DNA of 25,034 bases from a virus, in IMG/VR virus record IMGVR_UViG_3300009609_000058, positions 1 through 25,034 of that record; one strand, written 5' to 3'. The number at the start of each line of letters is the position of its first letter. Position 1 is the stretch's first letter. The position numbers and the translations under genes are program-made. This document shows positions 12,808 through 19,386 of this stretch, in pieces. Below the pieces are notes generated by a model. It was not told the origin of the DNA and searched no databases. It worked only from the letters and a program-made list of their open reading frames with translations.

Positions 12808-12935
12808 AAGCACTGTTTAAACGCATCCGAAAAGCGTTCCGATTGTGGATCAGACACAACGAAAATAACACGAAATATCTCGGCTTCATAAAATGTTTGG
12901 AAGACGCCGGAGATTTCGTTGACGATCTTCACTGA
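12804..12935 (+). CDS. Small basic protein, 43 aa
   Basis: MKALFKRIRKAFRLWIRHNE at the start is an amphipathic, strongly basic helix; the rest (YLGFIKCLEDAGDFVDDLH) is acidic. It overlaps the preceding gene by ATGA. It might bind membrane or RNA, but nothing specific is recognisable. Confidence 0.5.
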   Translation: MKALFKRIRKAFRLWIRHNENNTKYLGFIKCLEDAGDFVDDLH

Positions 12936-12940
12936 GGTTT

Positions 12941-12953
12941 GCACTGTTGGGTG
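12941..12953 (+). promoter_or_regulatory. GCACnGTTTRRTR motif, weaker copy
   Basis: Reads GCACTGTTGGGTG, differing from consensus at the third T. The next ATG (12991) is 50 bases on and, unlike most genes here, has an AAGGAA ribosome site. Confidence 0.4.
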
Positions 12954-12990
12954 ACGCGGAATAATCCGAGTCGTAACCAAAAGGAAACCT

Positions 12991-13263
12991 ATGCCAAATA
13001 CACTGAGGGTCTCTTGGCCCGCCAATCCGCCTGCTGATCAGGCGCTCAACTACGAACTGTTCCAATCCGCCAACGGTGGGGCATTCGCATCGCTGGGTCT
13101 GAATCCCGCTACGTCTCGCGACGTGACGGTCGGCACGGGCGTCTATCGCTTCAAAGTGAAGGCGCATAACGTGGCCGGTCCCGGGCCTGAGTCTGACATC
13201 GGTAACGGTCCTGACATTCCGACGAAGCCGGGCACGCCGGTCGTCGAGACGGTCACTCCGTAA
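12991..13263 (+). CDS. Single fibronectin type III domain protein, 90 aa
   Basis: Almost the whole protein is one fibronectin III domain: LRVSWPANPPADQALNYELF as strands A-C, then GVYRFKVKAHNVAGPGPESD as strands F-G with the typical Asn-x-x-Gly turn, and a Pro/Thr/Val tail. Such domains are common in phage virion decoration. An AAGGAA site seven bases before the ATG supports this start. A terminator follows, so this is probably the last gene of its unit. Confidence 0.75.
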   Translation: MPNTLRVSWPANPPADQALNYELFQSANGGAFASLGLNPATSRDVTVGTGVYRFKVKAHNVAGPGPESDIGNGPDIPTKPGTPVVETVTP

Positions 13264-13270
13264 TCCTCTC

Positions 13271-13296
13271 GGGGTTCCCGCTTCGGCGGGAATCCC
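13271..13296 (+). terminator. Rho-independent terminator
   Basis: An 11-bp stem GGGGTTCCCGC/GCGGGAATCCC (one G-T pair) with a TTCG tetraloop, 8 bases after the stop of the fibronectin gene. The downstream T-content is modest (TTGCCATTTTC). Confidence 0.75.
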
Positions 13297-13318
13297 TTGC
13301 CATTTTCATTCCTGCACT

Positions 13319-13331
13319 GCACTGTTTAATG
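13319..13331 (+). promoter_or_regulatory. GCACnGTTTRRTR motif before the protease gene
   Basis: Reads GCACTGTTTAATG; GTG start at 13331, 12 bases from the first motif base. It stands between the terminator and the protease gene, exactly where a promoter is required. Confidence 0.6.
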
Positions 13332-14134
13332 TGAACACACGACTGAAGAAATTCCTGAAGTCGCGCCTCGGCGCGTGGACTGTTGCATTGCTGGTTACCG
13401 CCTCTATGGTCGGCAGCCGGACCATTTCGACAAAGGTGGACTACTGTCGCATGCAACAGTCGGTTGTGCTCATTCAGGCCAGCGATGGTCAAGGCTCTGG
13501 CGTTGTGATGGAACGTGTCAACGAGCAGGGCCGAACGCGCGTGTTCATCTGGACCGCGAACCACGTCGTTGAGAATGACAACAAGGTGAAGATCGTGAAG
13601 AACATCCGCACCGAAGGCCATCGTGCCGGGCAGGCTGAGTTCACTGCGGTCGTCATCGGCAGAGACAAGGCGCGCGACGTTGCGCTTCTATGGCTCGATG
13701 CTCCGGCTAAATATTTTCGCGCCGCTGAGTTTGCGCCTTCGGCCCCAATCGCCGTGGGAACTCCGCTCACTCATGTCGGCAATGTTCAAGGGATCGCGTT
13801 CGAGGATAGTGTCAGTAATGGCATCCTCTCACAGGTGGGTCTCAAGCCCGAGGGTTGGCCATGGGAGATGACCGATCAAGCGGCACTCGCTGCTTACTTC
13901 GGTTCAAGTGGTGGTCCAATTTTTCGCACGCACAATGGAGATGTTGTCGGCCTCACCTGTGGTGGCGTCGTCGGCTCCGGGTTCATGAACTTCGTGCCCG
14001 TGCGCGTGATCGAAGATTTTGCAAACGGCGCGGTGCTGCATTGGGCGGTGCGTGGCGACTGGTGCCCCGGCGATGGATTGTTGAACGGGCTGGCGAACAG
14101 GGAAGTGCAAGTGAAAACCTTTAGTGTAAATTAA
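13331..14134 (+). CDS. Trypsin-like serine protease, membrane-anchored
   Basis: This 267-residue protein has the chymotrypsin/HtrA catalytic triad in order: His78 in IWTANHVV, Asp116 in KARDVALL, Ser193 in FGSSGGPI. Residues 14-28 (GAWTVALLVTASMVG) form an N-terminal signal anchor or signal peptide, so the enzyme should work outside the cytoplasm. No PDZ domain follows, unlike full DegP. Start choice is GTG, placed in the promoter-like motif; the next in-frame Met (26) lies inside the hydrophobic segment. Possible roles are processing a surface protein of host or virion, or disabling a host defence; none is shown. The next gene begins two bases later, so the two are probably co-transcribed. 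Confidence 0.85.
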   Translation: MNTRLKKFLKSRLGAWTVALLVTASMVGSRTISTKVDYCRMQQSVVLIQASDGQGSGVVMERVNEQGRTRVFIWTANHVVENDNKVKIVKNIRTEGHRAGQAEFTAVVIGRDKARDVALLWLDAPAKYFRAAEFAPSAPIAVGTPLTHVGNVQGIAFEDSVSNGILSQVGLKPEGWPWEMTDQAALAAYFGSSGGPIFRTHNGDVVGLTCGGVVGSGFMNFVPVRVIEDFANGAVLHWAVRGDWCPGDGLLNGLANREVQVKTFSVN

Positions 14135-14136
14135 TT

Positions 14137-14985
14137 ATGGCAGCACAACCCGGTGACGGAAAATATCACATCCTTTGGAAACTCGTCGAGTCGGTAGGCG
14201 GCGTCCCCCGTCAAGGCGACTCGCTTCGCGATCTGCTCGCGCGTTATCTGCGTGACATCGGTGGAACTCCCGCGCAAGGGGATCACTTTTACAATCTGTT
14301 GGTAAAGGTGGTGATCATCAAAGGCGGCACGCCGCAGCCCGGCGACAACGAGTGGGACCTTCTTGTCGAATGGCTCCAAGCAGAGGGTGTGTGCCCGAAA
14401 TGCGGTGACTCGGTTCACGATCTGTGGTTGAAAGTTTTGGCGCTCCCTTTATTGCCTGAGGGTCCGGTGATGGTATCCATCGCTGATGAGGAAGCGCAGA
14501 TTGCAGACCCCGGCGCTTATCTGAACACTCACTATGTTTTAATTCAGACCTCCGAGGACGGGGTTAGTGGTTGGACTAACGGGTTTGAATATCCCGTAGA
14601 CCAGTCCCCGTTGAATTTGGCCTTAGGTGGTGCGGGCGGTAAATTCGCCCGAGCCGCGTATACCACCGGCAACGCTGATCCGGTGACCCAGTGGTCAACC
14701 CCCGTGTTCGTGCTCCCGAACGTCCCGTTGTTTGCGTGGGTGAACGTCAACACCTTTTTCGTCAGCCCCACGCTCGCGGGCGGTTATCTTCAGGTCCAGC
14801 ACGCCCCTGATGTTGGTGGTCCTTTCACCGACTTTCTTGCCGGTGTCGCGACGCCCGGGGCAGATCATACCCTCGACTTCACCGGACAGGGTGAACCGGG
14901 CGGTCTGTGGTATCGTGGCCGAGTCTCGTTCGATCAGGTGAACTGGTCCAATTGGGGCAACGCCGCTTGGGACGACAACTCTTGA
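14137..14985 (+). CDS. Protein with five 21-residue GD..LL repeats and a strand-rich C-domain
   Basis: Residues 4-107 hold five tandem units of about 21 residues: xxGDxxxxLLxKxLxxxGGTP (for example QGDSLRDLLARYLRDIGGTP at 26-45). Each should form a helix ending in a Gly-Gly-x-Pro turn, so the region is a small solenoid. The rest (108-282) is strand-rich with repeated Gly/Pro turns and a WSNWGNAAWDDN end, reminiscent of carbohydrate-binding or fibre domains. It follows the protease at two bases. A structural or adhesion role in the virion is my reading; the family was not identified. Confidence 0.65.
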   Translation: MAAQPGDGKYHILWKLVESVGGVPRQGDSLRDLLARYLRDIGGTPAQGDHFYNLLVKVVIIKGGTPQPGDNEWDLLVEWLQAEGVCPKCGDSVHDLWLKVLALPLLPEGPVMVSIADEEAQIADPGAYLNTHYVLIQTSEDGVSGWTNGFEYPVDQSPLNLALGGAGGKFARAAYTTGNADPVTQWSTPVFVLPNVPLFAWVNVNTFFVSPTLAGGYLQVQHAPDVGGPFTDFLAGVATPGADHTLDFTGQGEPGGLWYRGRVSFDQVNWSNWGNAAWDDNS

Positions 14986-15010
14986 CGGGACTTGACAGCC
15001 ATGTTATAGT
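14982..15010 (+). promoter_or_regulatory. Sigma70 promoter, -10 six bases before ATG
   Basis: TTGACG (14982-14987), a 17-base spacer and TATAGT (15005-15010), followed six bases later by ATG at 15017. The spacing matches the promoter at 12428 exactly. The -35 overlaps the stop codon of the repeat protein. Confidence 0.7.
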
Positions 15011-15016
15011 GGCTGC

Positions 15017-15232
15017 ATGAAGTATTCAGTCAAGACGCTACGTTCAGCGGGATTGGAAGCCCGCTGGTCCCGCAATCGTCATGGCGCTCCCATCATCGTC
15101 GCCCGAAAGGCCGGTGAAAAAACTTGGTGGCACGTGGGCCAAGATATGTGGAAGCGCATGATGCAGATCGGCATCGTTCCTGCGTTTGAACAGCACACAC
15201 TTCTCGGAGACATTTTCAGCATCCCGGTATGA
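15017..15232 (+). CDS. Small basic protein, 71 aa, ahead of the recombinase
   Basis: MKYSVKTLRSAGLEARWSRN, then an Arg/Lys/Trp-rich middle. The start resembles a helix followed by strands and could bind DNA. It is driven by the host-type promoter just upstream and overlaps the recombinase gene by ATGA, so a regulator or accessory factor of the recombinase is possible. No family was identified. Confidence 0.55.
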   Translation: MKYSVKTLRSAGLEARWSRNRHGAPIIVARKAGEKTWWHVGQDMWKRMMQIGIVPAFEQHTLLGDIFSIPV

Positions 15233-15897
15233 ACGTCGTAGGCTACATTCGGGTCAGCAGCACTGGCCAGATTAGCGGTGACGGCCCGCAGCGTCAGGAA
15301 GACGCGATCAGGAAATTCTGCGAGGCTCACAAAGTAAATCTCGCGGTGACGTATCTGGAGGCAGGCGTCAGCGGGACGGTGGAGGCGATGGACCGCGAAG
15401 CGTTCGCGGCGATGGTGGCCTACATCGAGAATAAGAAGGATATCTCCGCCGTCGTTGTAGAGCGGCTCGACCGCCTCGCCCGTGACCTGATGGTCTCGGA
15501 AATTTTGCTCACCGAACTCCGTAAGCGCGGAATCAAAGTTTTTTCGGCGGACCAAGGTGCGCTCATTGATATGGCGAACGATGAAGTCGATCCAACTCGC
15601 AAATTGATTCGCCAGATTATCGCTGCGCTTGCGGAGTGGGAAAAGTCGCAACTAGTTTTGAAGTTGCGAGTTGCGCGCGAGCGAAAACGGAAACTGACGG
15701 GCCGATGCGAAGGCGTCCTTCCATATGGGCGCACTGGGGCGGAACGCGCGACACTGGAGACAATCCGGCAGTGGCAGCGGCAGAAGATGTCACTTACGGA
15801 TATTGTCTACTGGCTCAACAAGGGCGGAATTAAAACCCGCATGGGCCGGGAGTGGACGAAGAACAATCTCAATCAAATGCTTCGTAATCAACCATGA
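15229..15897 (+). CDS. Serine recombinase (resolvase/invertase family)
   Basis: The catalytic domain is clear: GYIRVSS with Arg8 and Ser10, the nucleophile that forms a phosphoserine link to DNA, then ERLDRLARD with Asp81, Arg82 and Arg85. The long E helix (DEVDPTRKLIRQIIAALAEW) follows. The C-terminal part (TLETIRQWQRQKMSLTDIVY; INKG-like turn; RMGREWTKNNLNQML) is a short recombinase-type DNA-binding region. At 222 residues it lacks the zinc ribbon and coiled coil of large serine integrases. It is closer to IS607-like or invertase-type enzymes that act on short paired sites. It lies in one host-promoted unit with its two neighbours. Candidate sites: see the 18-bp palindromes. Confidence 0.9.
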   Translation: MNVVGYIRVSSTGQISGDGPQRQEDAIRKFCEAHKVNLAVTYLEAGVSGTVEAMDREAFAAMVAYIENKKDISAVVVERLDRLARDLMVSEILLTELRKRGIKVFSADQGALIDMANDEVDPTRKLIRQIIAALAEWEKSQLVLKLRVARERKRKLTGRCEGVLPYGRTGAERATLETIRQWQRQKMSLTDIVYWLNKGGIKTRMGREWTKNNLNQMLRNQP

Positions 15898-16094
15898 ATG
15901 ATGCACTGCTACAGTTTATAAATGGACGCCGGGCCGAAGTGGTCGCTGCGTTTAAACGAGATGAGGAACTCGCGCTCCGGCGCGCGCGCATTCAAAACGG
16001 GGCTCACCCGGATTACCTCAACGGGCACCCCAAAGACCAAGAGAAAGGCAGACTCGTGCCAAAGAAACGCAAAAAGAAACAGCGCGGTTACTAA
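15894..16094 (+). CDS. Small basic protein, 66 aa
   Basis: Begins MNDALLQFINGRRAEVVAAF, helical, then a strongly basic end (RLVPKKRKKKQRGY). The start overlaps the recombinase stop by ATGA and a terminator follows 21 bases after its own stop, so it closes the recombinase unit. The basic tail suggests DNA or RNA binding. Confidence 0.55.
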   Translation: MNDALLQFINGRRAEVVAAFKRDEELALRRARIQNGAHPDYLNGHPKDQEKGRLVPKKRKKKQRGY

Positions 16095-16115
16095 ATTTTC
16101 CCACATCCCCACCCG

Positions 16116-16149
16116 AAGGCCCGGAGAGAAATCTTCGGGCCTTTTGATT
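16116..16149 (+). terminator. Rho-independent terminator after the recombinase unit
   Basis: AAGGCCCG (16116-16123) pairs with CGGGCCTT (16136-16143), followed by TTGATTTTC with a T-rich run. This is a good classical terminator. Confidence 0.85.
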
Positions 16150-16177
16150 TTCTCGTGGTATATGCTCTGGGATAAAC

Positions 16178-16190
16178 GCACAGTTTAGTA
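16178..16190 (+). promoter_or_regulatory. GCACnGTTTRRTR motif before the small RNA and packaging genes
   Basis: Reads GCACAGTTTAGTA followed by GAG; shares AGTTTAGTAGAG with the portal-gene copy apart from one base. It lies between the terminator at 16116 and the structured leader. Confidence 0.6.
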
Positions 16191-16285
16191 GAGAGCACCT
16201 GTGCAGGTCTGAACAAGAGTAACGCTGCCAATGGGGCACGGCTCTCGACCCCGATGAGGGGTAGATTGGTGCCCCATTTTTATTT
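16191..16285 (+). ncRNA. Candidate pseudoknotted small RNA or attenuating leader
   Basis: Between the promoter-like motif and the ATG at 16286 lies a compact fold. AATGGGGCAC (16230-16239) pairs with GTGCCCCATT (16269-16278) in 10 bp and is followed by TTTATTT, which makes it terminator-like. ACCCC/GGGGT (16248-16262) makes an inner hairpin. GAGAGC (16191-16196) is complementary to GCTCTC (16241-16246), which lies in the loop of the 10-bp stem, so the two together would form a pseudoknot. ACCT/AGGT adds a small 5' hairpin. It could be an independent 95-base RNA or an attenuator controlling the genes downstream. Confidence 0.5.
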
Positions 16286-16588
16286 ATGGAAGTATTTGCA
16301 TACTATGACTGTTCCCCCAGTGCTCCGAAGAATCAACCGGACTTGGTAGTCCACTGGGAACGACGCTGGCGTGACCTCGGGCATAAGCCGCGCTTGATCA
16401 CCGCCCGGCACGCGCGCCGGAGTAAATTCTACGCCCGGCGAAAGGATCGTCCCGGGATGCTCCCACTTCTGGCGATGCACGCGGTCGGTGGCGGGTGGTT
16501 CGCGCCCTTCGACGGCTCGCGGGTGAAGATGAATAAGACGGCGCTCGAAAGGTTCTTCAAGAGCCGCGCTCGCAAGTTTCGACCGTAA
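16286..16588 (+). CDS. Hypothetical protein, 100 aa, coupled to terminase
   Basis: MEVFAYYDCSPSAPKNQPDL begins with a strand and an acidic loop, followed by a helix with WERRWRDLGHKPRLI and a very basic C-terminus (RFFKSRARKFRP). The first 45 residues look like the start of a sugar-transfer (GT-A-like) fold, where a strand leads to a helix and then a second strand, but it is far too short for an enzyme. Its stop shares a base with the terminase start (TAATG), so translation is probably coupled. Confidence 0.55.
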   Translation: MEVFAYYDCSPSAPKNQPDLVVHWERRWRDLGHKPRLITARHARRSKFYARRKDRPGMLPLLAMHAVGGGWFAPFDGSRVKMNKTALERFFKSRARKFRP

Positions 16589-18525
16589 TGCTCCCGGAGA
16601 ATCTACGACCCTTCGCAAAGGAAGTGGCCGCACTGGTCCATAAAGAACAGATGCGCGAAGCCGCGCAGATGGTCACCGACTTTGCCCGGTTGAAGTTCAT
16701 AGTGGACTCCGACAGTCCGGTCAAGACTCTGCCCCCGCTCCAGACTTATCTGCACTATCTGCTGAACAATGGCGGCATGGAGGAAGCGGCGCAACTGCTC
16801 TGGTCTCCAACGCAGTTCACGCCCGAGCCAAAATACACACAGGACCTCTGGAAATTTTTCGATGAGTCCAGCATGGGTCTCATCATGGGCGCGGCATCCT
16901 GTTCCAAGTCGTATGGGATTGGTGTGCGTCTGTTCCTCGAATGGATTCGTGACCCGGAGTGGACCACGGTAAAAGTTCTCGGCCCCAGCGAAGCGCACTT
17001 GGAGGCAAATCTTTTTTCACACCTCGTGCGGTTGCATGAGACTGCGAAGTTGCCGATGCCCGGCGAGGTCGGCGAGCTATTCATCGGGCTGGATCGTCGC
17101 AATCAGGTGTCGTGCATGATGGGCGTCGTCATCCCAATCGGGAAGGTGAAGAAAGCGAGTCGCTTGCAAGGTAACAAGCGCATACCGCGCACGCGCGAGC
17201 ATCCGATCTTCGGGCCTCAGTCGCGCATGTTCATTTTCATCGACGAAATTGAGAATGTATCAGCGGGCCTCTGGTCCGATGTGGACAACGTCCTGTCACA
17301 GATTCAAGAGGAAGACGGAGGTGGTTTCAAAATCTTCGGCGCTTACAATCCCACGAACCAAACCGATGAAGTCGGCAAGCGCGCTGAGCCACCGTTCGGT
17401 TGGGAACGCTTCGATGTGGAGACGCACTACCGATGGAAGTCCACGCGCGGCTGGGATGTGATCCGGCTCGATGGCGAGAAGTCGGAGAACGTCCTCCAGA
17501 ATCGCATGGTGTTCCCCGGCTTGCAGACGCGCACTGGTCTGGAGAAAATCGCGCGTAACGCGGGCGGTCGTCAGGCAGGCGGATACTTTTCGATGGCGCG
17601 CGGCGCTTACCCACCTTCGGGTGTGGAACTGACGATCATTCCCCCGGGCATGCTCACGAAGTGGCGCGGCGAATACATCTGGTATGGTGAACCCAAGCCT
17701 TGCGGCGGGTGCGACCTCGCGCTCGAAGGTGGCGCAGCAGCCGCGTTCGCGATGGGCCGCTGGGGGAAGGCCACTGGTGTCAAGCTGCCACCCTCTCTGG
17801 AATTTCCAAACGGCCAGACGGTAATGTTCCGCGACGAGAACACTCAGGGTGTGATCCCGCGCACCGTGATTCAGGTGGACAGTATTTTCGCGCTGGCCAA
17901 GGGTGACAGTGTGTTCATGGCCGATCAACTCATCGCACTGTGTCGCAGGTCCGGCATCCGGCCTGAATACTTTGCGTGCGACAAGACCGGCCACGGCGTG
18001 GGCGCGTTCGACCTGATGAAGAACATGTGGAGCGGTGCCATCCACGGAGTAAATTACTCTGGAGGTTGCAGCGACTCGCGCATCATGCAGCAGGACTCCG
18101 ATCCGGCCAACGAGATGTATGATCGCATCTGCACGGAACTGTGGTTTGCATTGCGGGCGTTCGGCGAGTTTGGATTCCTCATGATTCATCCCAACGTAGA
18201 CATGACGAAACTCACTCCGCAACTGACGCAGCGGAAGTATCGTCCCTCTGGCGCGAAGTCAAAGGTGGAGTCGAAGAAAGATTTCATGAGCCGTGGTTTT
18301 TCTTCACCAGACGAAGCGGATGCGCTTACCCTGATCGTTCATGCTGTCCGGCGCGGTGCGATGCTCGTCCCTTCCATGACGGGCGAGGACATAGGCGAAG
18401 GATCATCGACCGAGTCTGATGATGGCTGGTGGAACGGCAGCGGCCAAGGCAACGACCCAACGATGGAACAGGACACGCTGGAGATATCCACGATGTCGGA
18501 ATTTTTGCAGATGAGCCCAAACTAA
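16588..18525 (+). CDS. terL: Terminase large subunit
   Basis: The 645-residue protein has both engines of a packaging motor. ATPase: Walker A-like GAASCSKS at 101-108 with Lys107, Walker B MFIFIDE at 214-220 with Asp219 and Glu220, and a coupling-motif region near GAYNPTN (251-257). Nuclease of RNase H fold: Asp376 in CGGCDLALEGG, Asp465 in YFACDKTGHG, and Asp575/Asp578 in SSPDEADAL. It cuts concatemeric DNA and drives it into the prohead through the portal. Residues 1-80 form a helical N-terminal extension of unknown role. The phosphate loop has Ser-Cys-Ser where many have Gly-x-Gly, as often in this family. Confidence 0.95.
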   Translation: MLPENLRPFAKEVAALVHKEQMREAAQMVTDFARLKFIVDSDSPVKTLPPLQTYLHYLLNNGGMEEAAQLLWSPTQFTPEPKYTQDLWKFFDESSMGLIMGAASCSKSYGIGVRLFLEWIRDPEWTTVKVLGPSEAHLEANLFSHLVRLHETAKLPMPGEVGELFIGLDRRNQVSCMMGVVIPIGKVKKASRLQGNKRIPRTREHPIFGPQSRMFIFIDEIENVSAGLWSDVDNVLSQIQEEDGGGFKIFGAYNPTNQTDEVGKRAEPPFGWERFDVETHYRWKSTRGWDVIRLDGEKSENVLQNRMVFPGLQTRTGLEKIARNAGGRQAGGYFSMARGAYPPSGVELTIIPPGMLTKWRGEYIWYGEPKPCGGCDLALEGGAAAAFAMGRWGKATGVKLPPSLEFPNGQTVMFRDENTQGVIPRTVIQVDSIFALAKGDSVFMADQLIALCRRSGIRPEYFACDKTGHGVGAFDLMKNMWSGAIHGVNYSGGCSDSRIMQQDSDPANEMYDRICTELWFALRAFGEFGFLMIHPNVDMTKLTPQLTQRKYRPSGAKSKVESKKDFMSRGFSSPDEADALTLIVHAVRRGAMLVPSMTGEDIGEGSSTESDDGWWNGSGQGNDPTMEQDTLEISTMSEFLQMSPN

Positions 18526-18526
18526 T

Positions 18527-19096
18527 ATGCAAAAGATCAACGTTAATCTTTTTCCCAAAGGCGGATACATCTTCAAGGATAGGGACGGGACCACGCACGT
18601 GAGCGTGCGCAGTTGGCGTGATGTGATCAATCGTGTGGACTCATATCGACGCCTCAACAACCTTCCGATTGGAGACCCGGAAAAAGAAGTGCTCGAACAA
18701 GCGTGCCAGAGAAACCCGGGCCACTGTTACGAAGACACCGCTGCTCCGGTAAAGAGTTCCACCGCGCGCTCGACGATTAAATCAGCGGTGCTGGCGTGGC
18801 TGGCTGGGATTCGACGCGCGAAGGACACGCTCACTTATGTTTCCCCCGAGACGGCAGCCAAGCGCACCGAGACGTGTGCCAACTGTCCGTTCAACATCAC
18901 CCTGAAGCAAGGGTGCGCGCCCTGTCAGACTTTTATCGCGGAGATGCGCAAGAGCATTTTGCGGAATCGCAACGCGGACTCGCGCCTCAACGCATGCGAG
19001 AAATTTTCTCGCGACACTGGAGTGATGGTGCATCTCGATTCGATATCTGAGAAGCGCGACGATCTCCCGGACCATTGCTGGCTGAAGATAAAATGA
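18527..19096 (+). CDS. Cys-rich zinc-binding-like protein, 189 aa
   Basis: Residues 117-133 carry CANC...GCAPC (Cys117, 120, 130, 133), and Cys157 and Cys184 follow, so at least one zinc ribbon is likely. The N-terminal half has a strand start (INVNLFPKGGYIFKDRDG) and a helix (SWRDVINRVDSYRRLNNLP). The ATG follows the terminase stop by one base and the gene overlaps the next by ATGA. Position between terminase and portal suggests a head-assembly or packaging role; this is inferred from order only. It shares Cys spacing with the next gene and may be related to it. Confidence 0.7.
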   Translation: MQKINVNLFPKGGYIFKDRDGTTHVSVRSWRDVINRVDSYRRLNNLPIGDPEKEVLEQACQRNPGHCYEDTAAPVKSSTARSTIKSAVLAWLAGIRRAKDTLTYVSPETAAKRTETCANCPFNITLKQGCAPCQTFIAEMRKSILRNRNADSRLNACEKFSRDTGVMVHLDSISEKRDDLPDHCWLKIK

Positions 19097-19350
19097 TTTT
19101 CCGTTGGCACACTCCTTTTCGTTATGCCGCTGCGCAGGTGCGCAGGTTGTTCGCATGGATGCTCGATTATGAGACCACCGTCACGGACGCTGAATGGGGC
19201 GACCGGCGCAAGACATGCGAGCAATGCGAGGAATTGGTAGACGAGCAGTGCCGGATTTGCACCTGTTTCGTGGACGCAAAGACCTTTCTGGCTCTGGAGC
19301 AGTGCCCCAAGCGCAAGTGGAAACGCATCTGGAGGCGAAAAAGTCAATGA
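19093..19350 (+). CDS. Small zinc-ribbon protein, 85 aa
   Basis: Residues 42-71 contain CEQCEELVDEQCRICTC and then ECP-like QCPKRKW: Cys42, 45, 53, 56, 58 and 71. The pattern CxxC-x7-CxxCxC-F-x3-K-T...CP-x2-KW is a known small phage zinc-ribbon type. The frame is open 18 bases further up, but ATG at 19093 overlaps the preceding stop (ATGA). It ends very basic (KRIWRRKSQ). Likely a partner of the larger Cys-rich protein before it. Confidence 0.7.
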   Translation: MIFRWHTPFRYAAAQVRRLFAWMLDYETTVTDAEWGDRRKTCEQCEELVDEQCRICTCFVDAKTFLALEQCPKRKWKRIWRRKSQ

Positions 19351-19368
19351 CAAATCTCCGTAAAAACA

Positions 19369-19381
19369 CCACAATTTAGTA
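19369..19381 (+). promoter_or_regulatory. GCACnGTTTRRTR motif before the portal gene
   Basis: Reads CCACAATTTAGTA, followed by GAG; two changes from consensus. The portal ATG (19387) is 18 bases from the first motif base, with only AGAGTT between. Confidence 0.45.
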
Positions 19382-19386
19382 GAGTT

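Noticed and set aside
12810-12823. GCACTGTTTAAACG as another promoter-motif copy
   Set aside because: It lies just inside the 43-residue gene coding KALFKR, and the last bases depart from consensus.
14992-14997. TTGACA at 14992 as the -35 of the recombinase-unit promoter
   Set aside because: It is only 7 bases from TATAGT; TTGACG at 14982 has the proper 17-base spacing.
15229-15897. Large serine integrase with a phage attachment site nearby
   Set aside because: The protein is 222 residues and lacks the zinc ribbon and coiled coil; no attP-like crossover site was seen beside it.
17296-18222. 308-residue minus-strand frame opposite terL
   Set aside because: It mirrors the terminase gene, is rich in Arg, His and Ala as antisense frames are, and has no start context.
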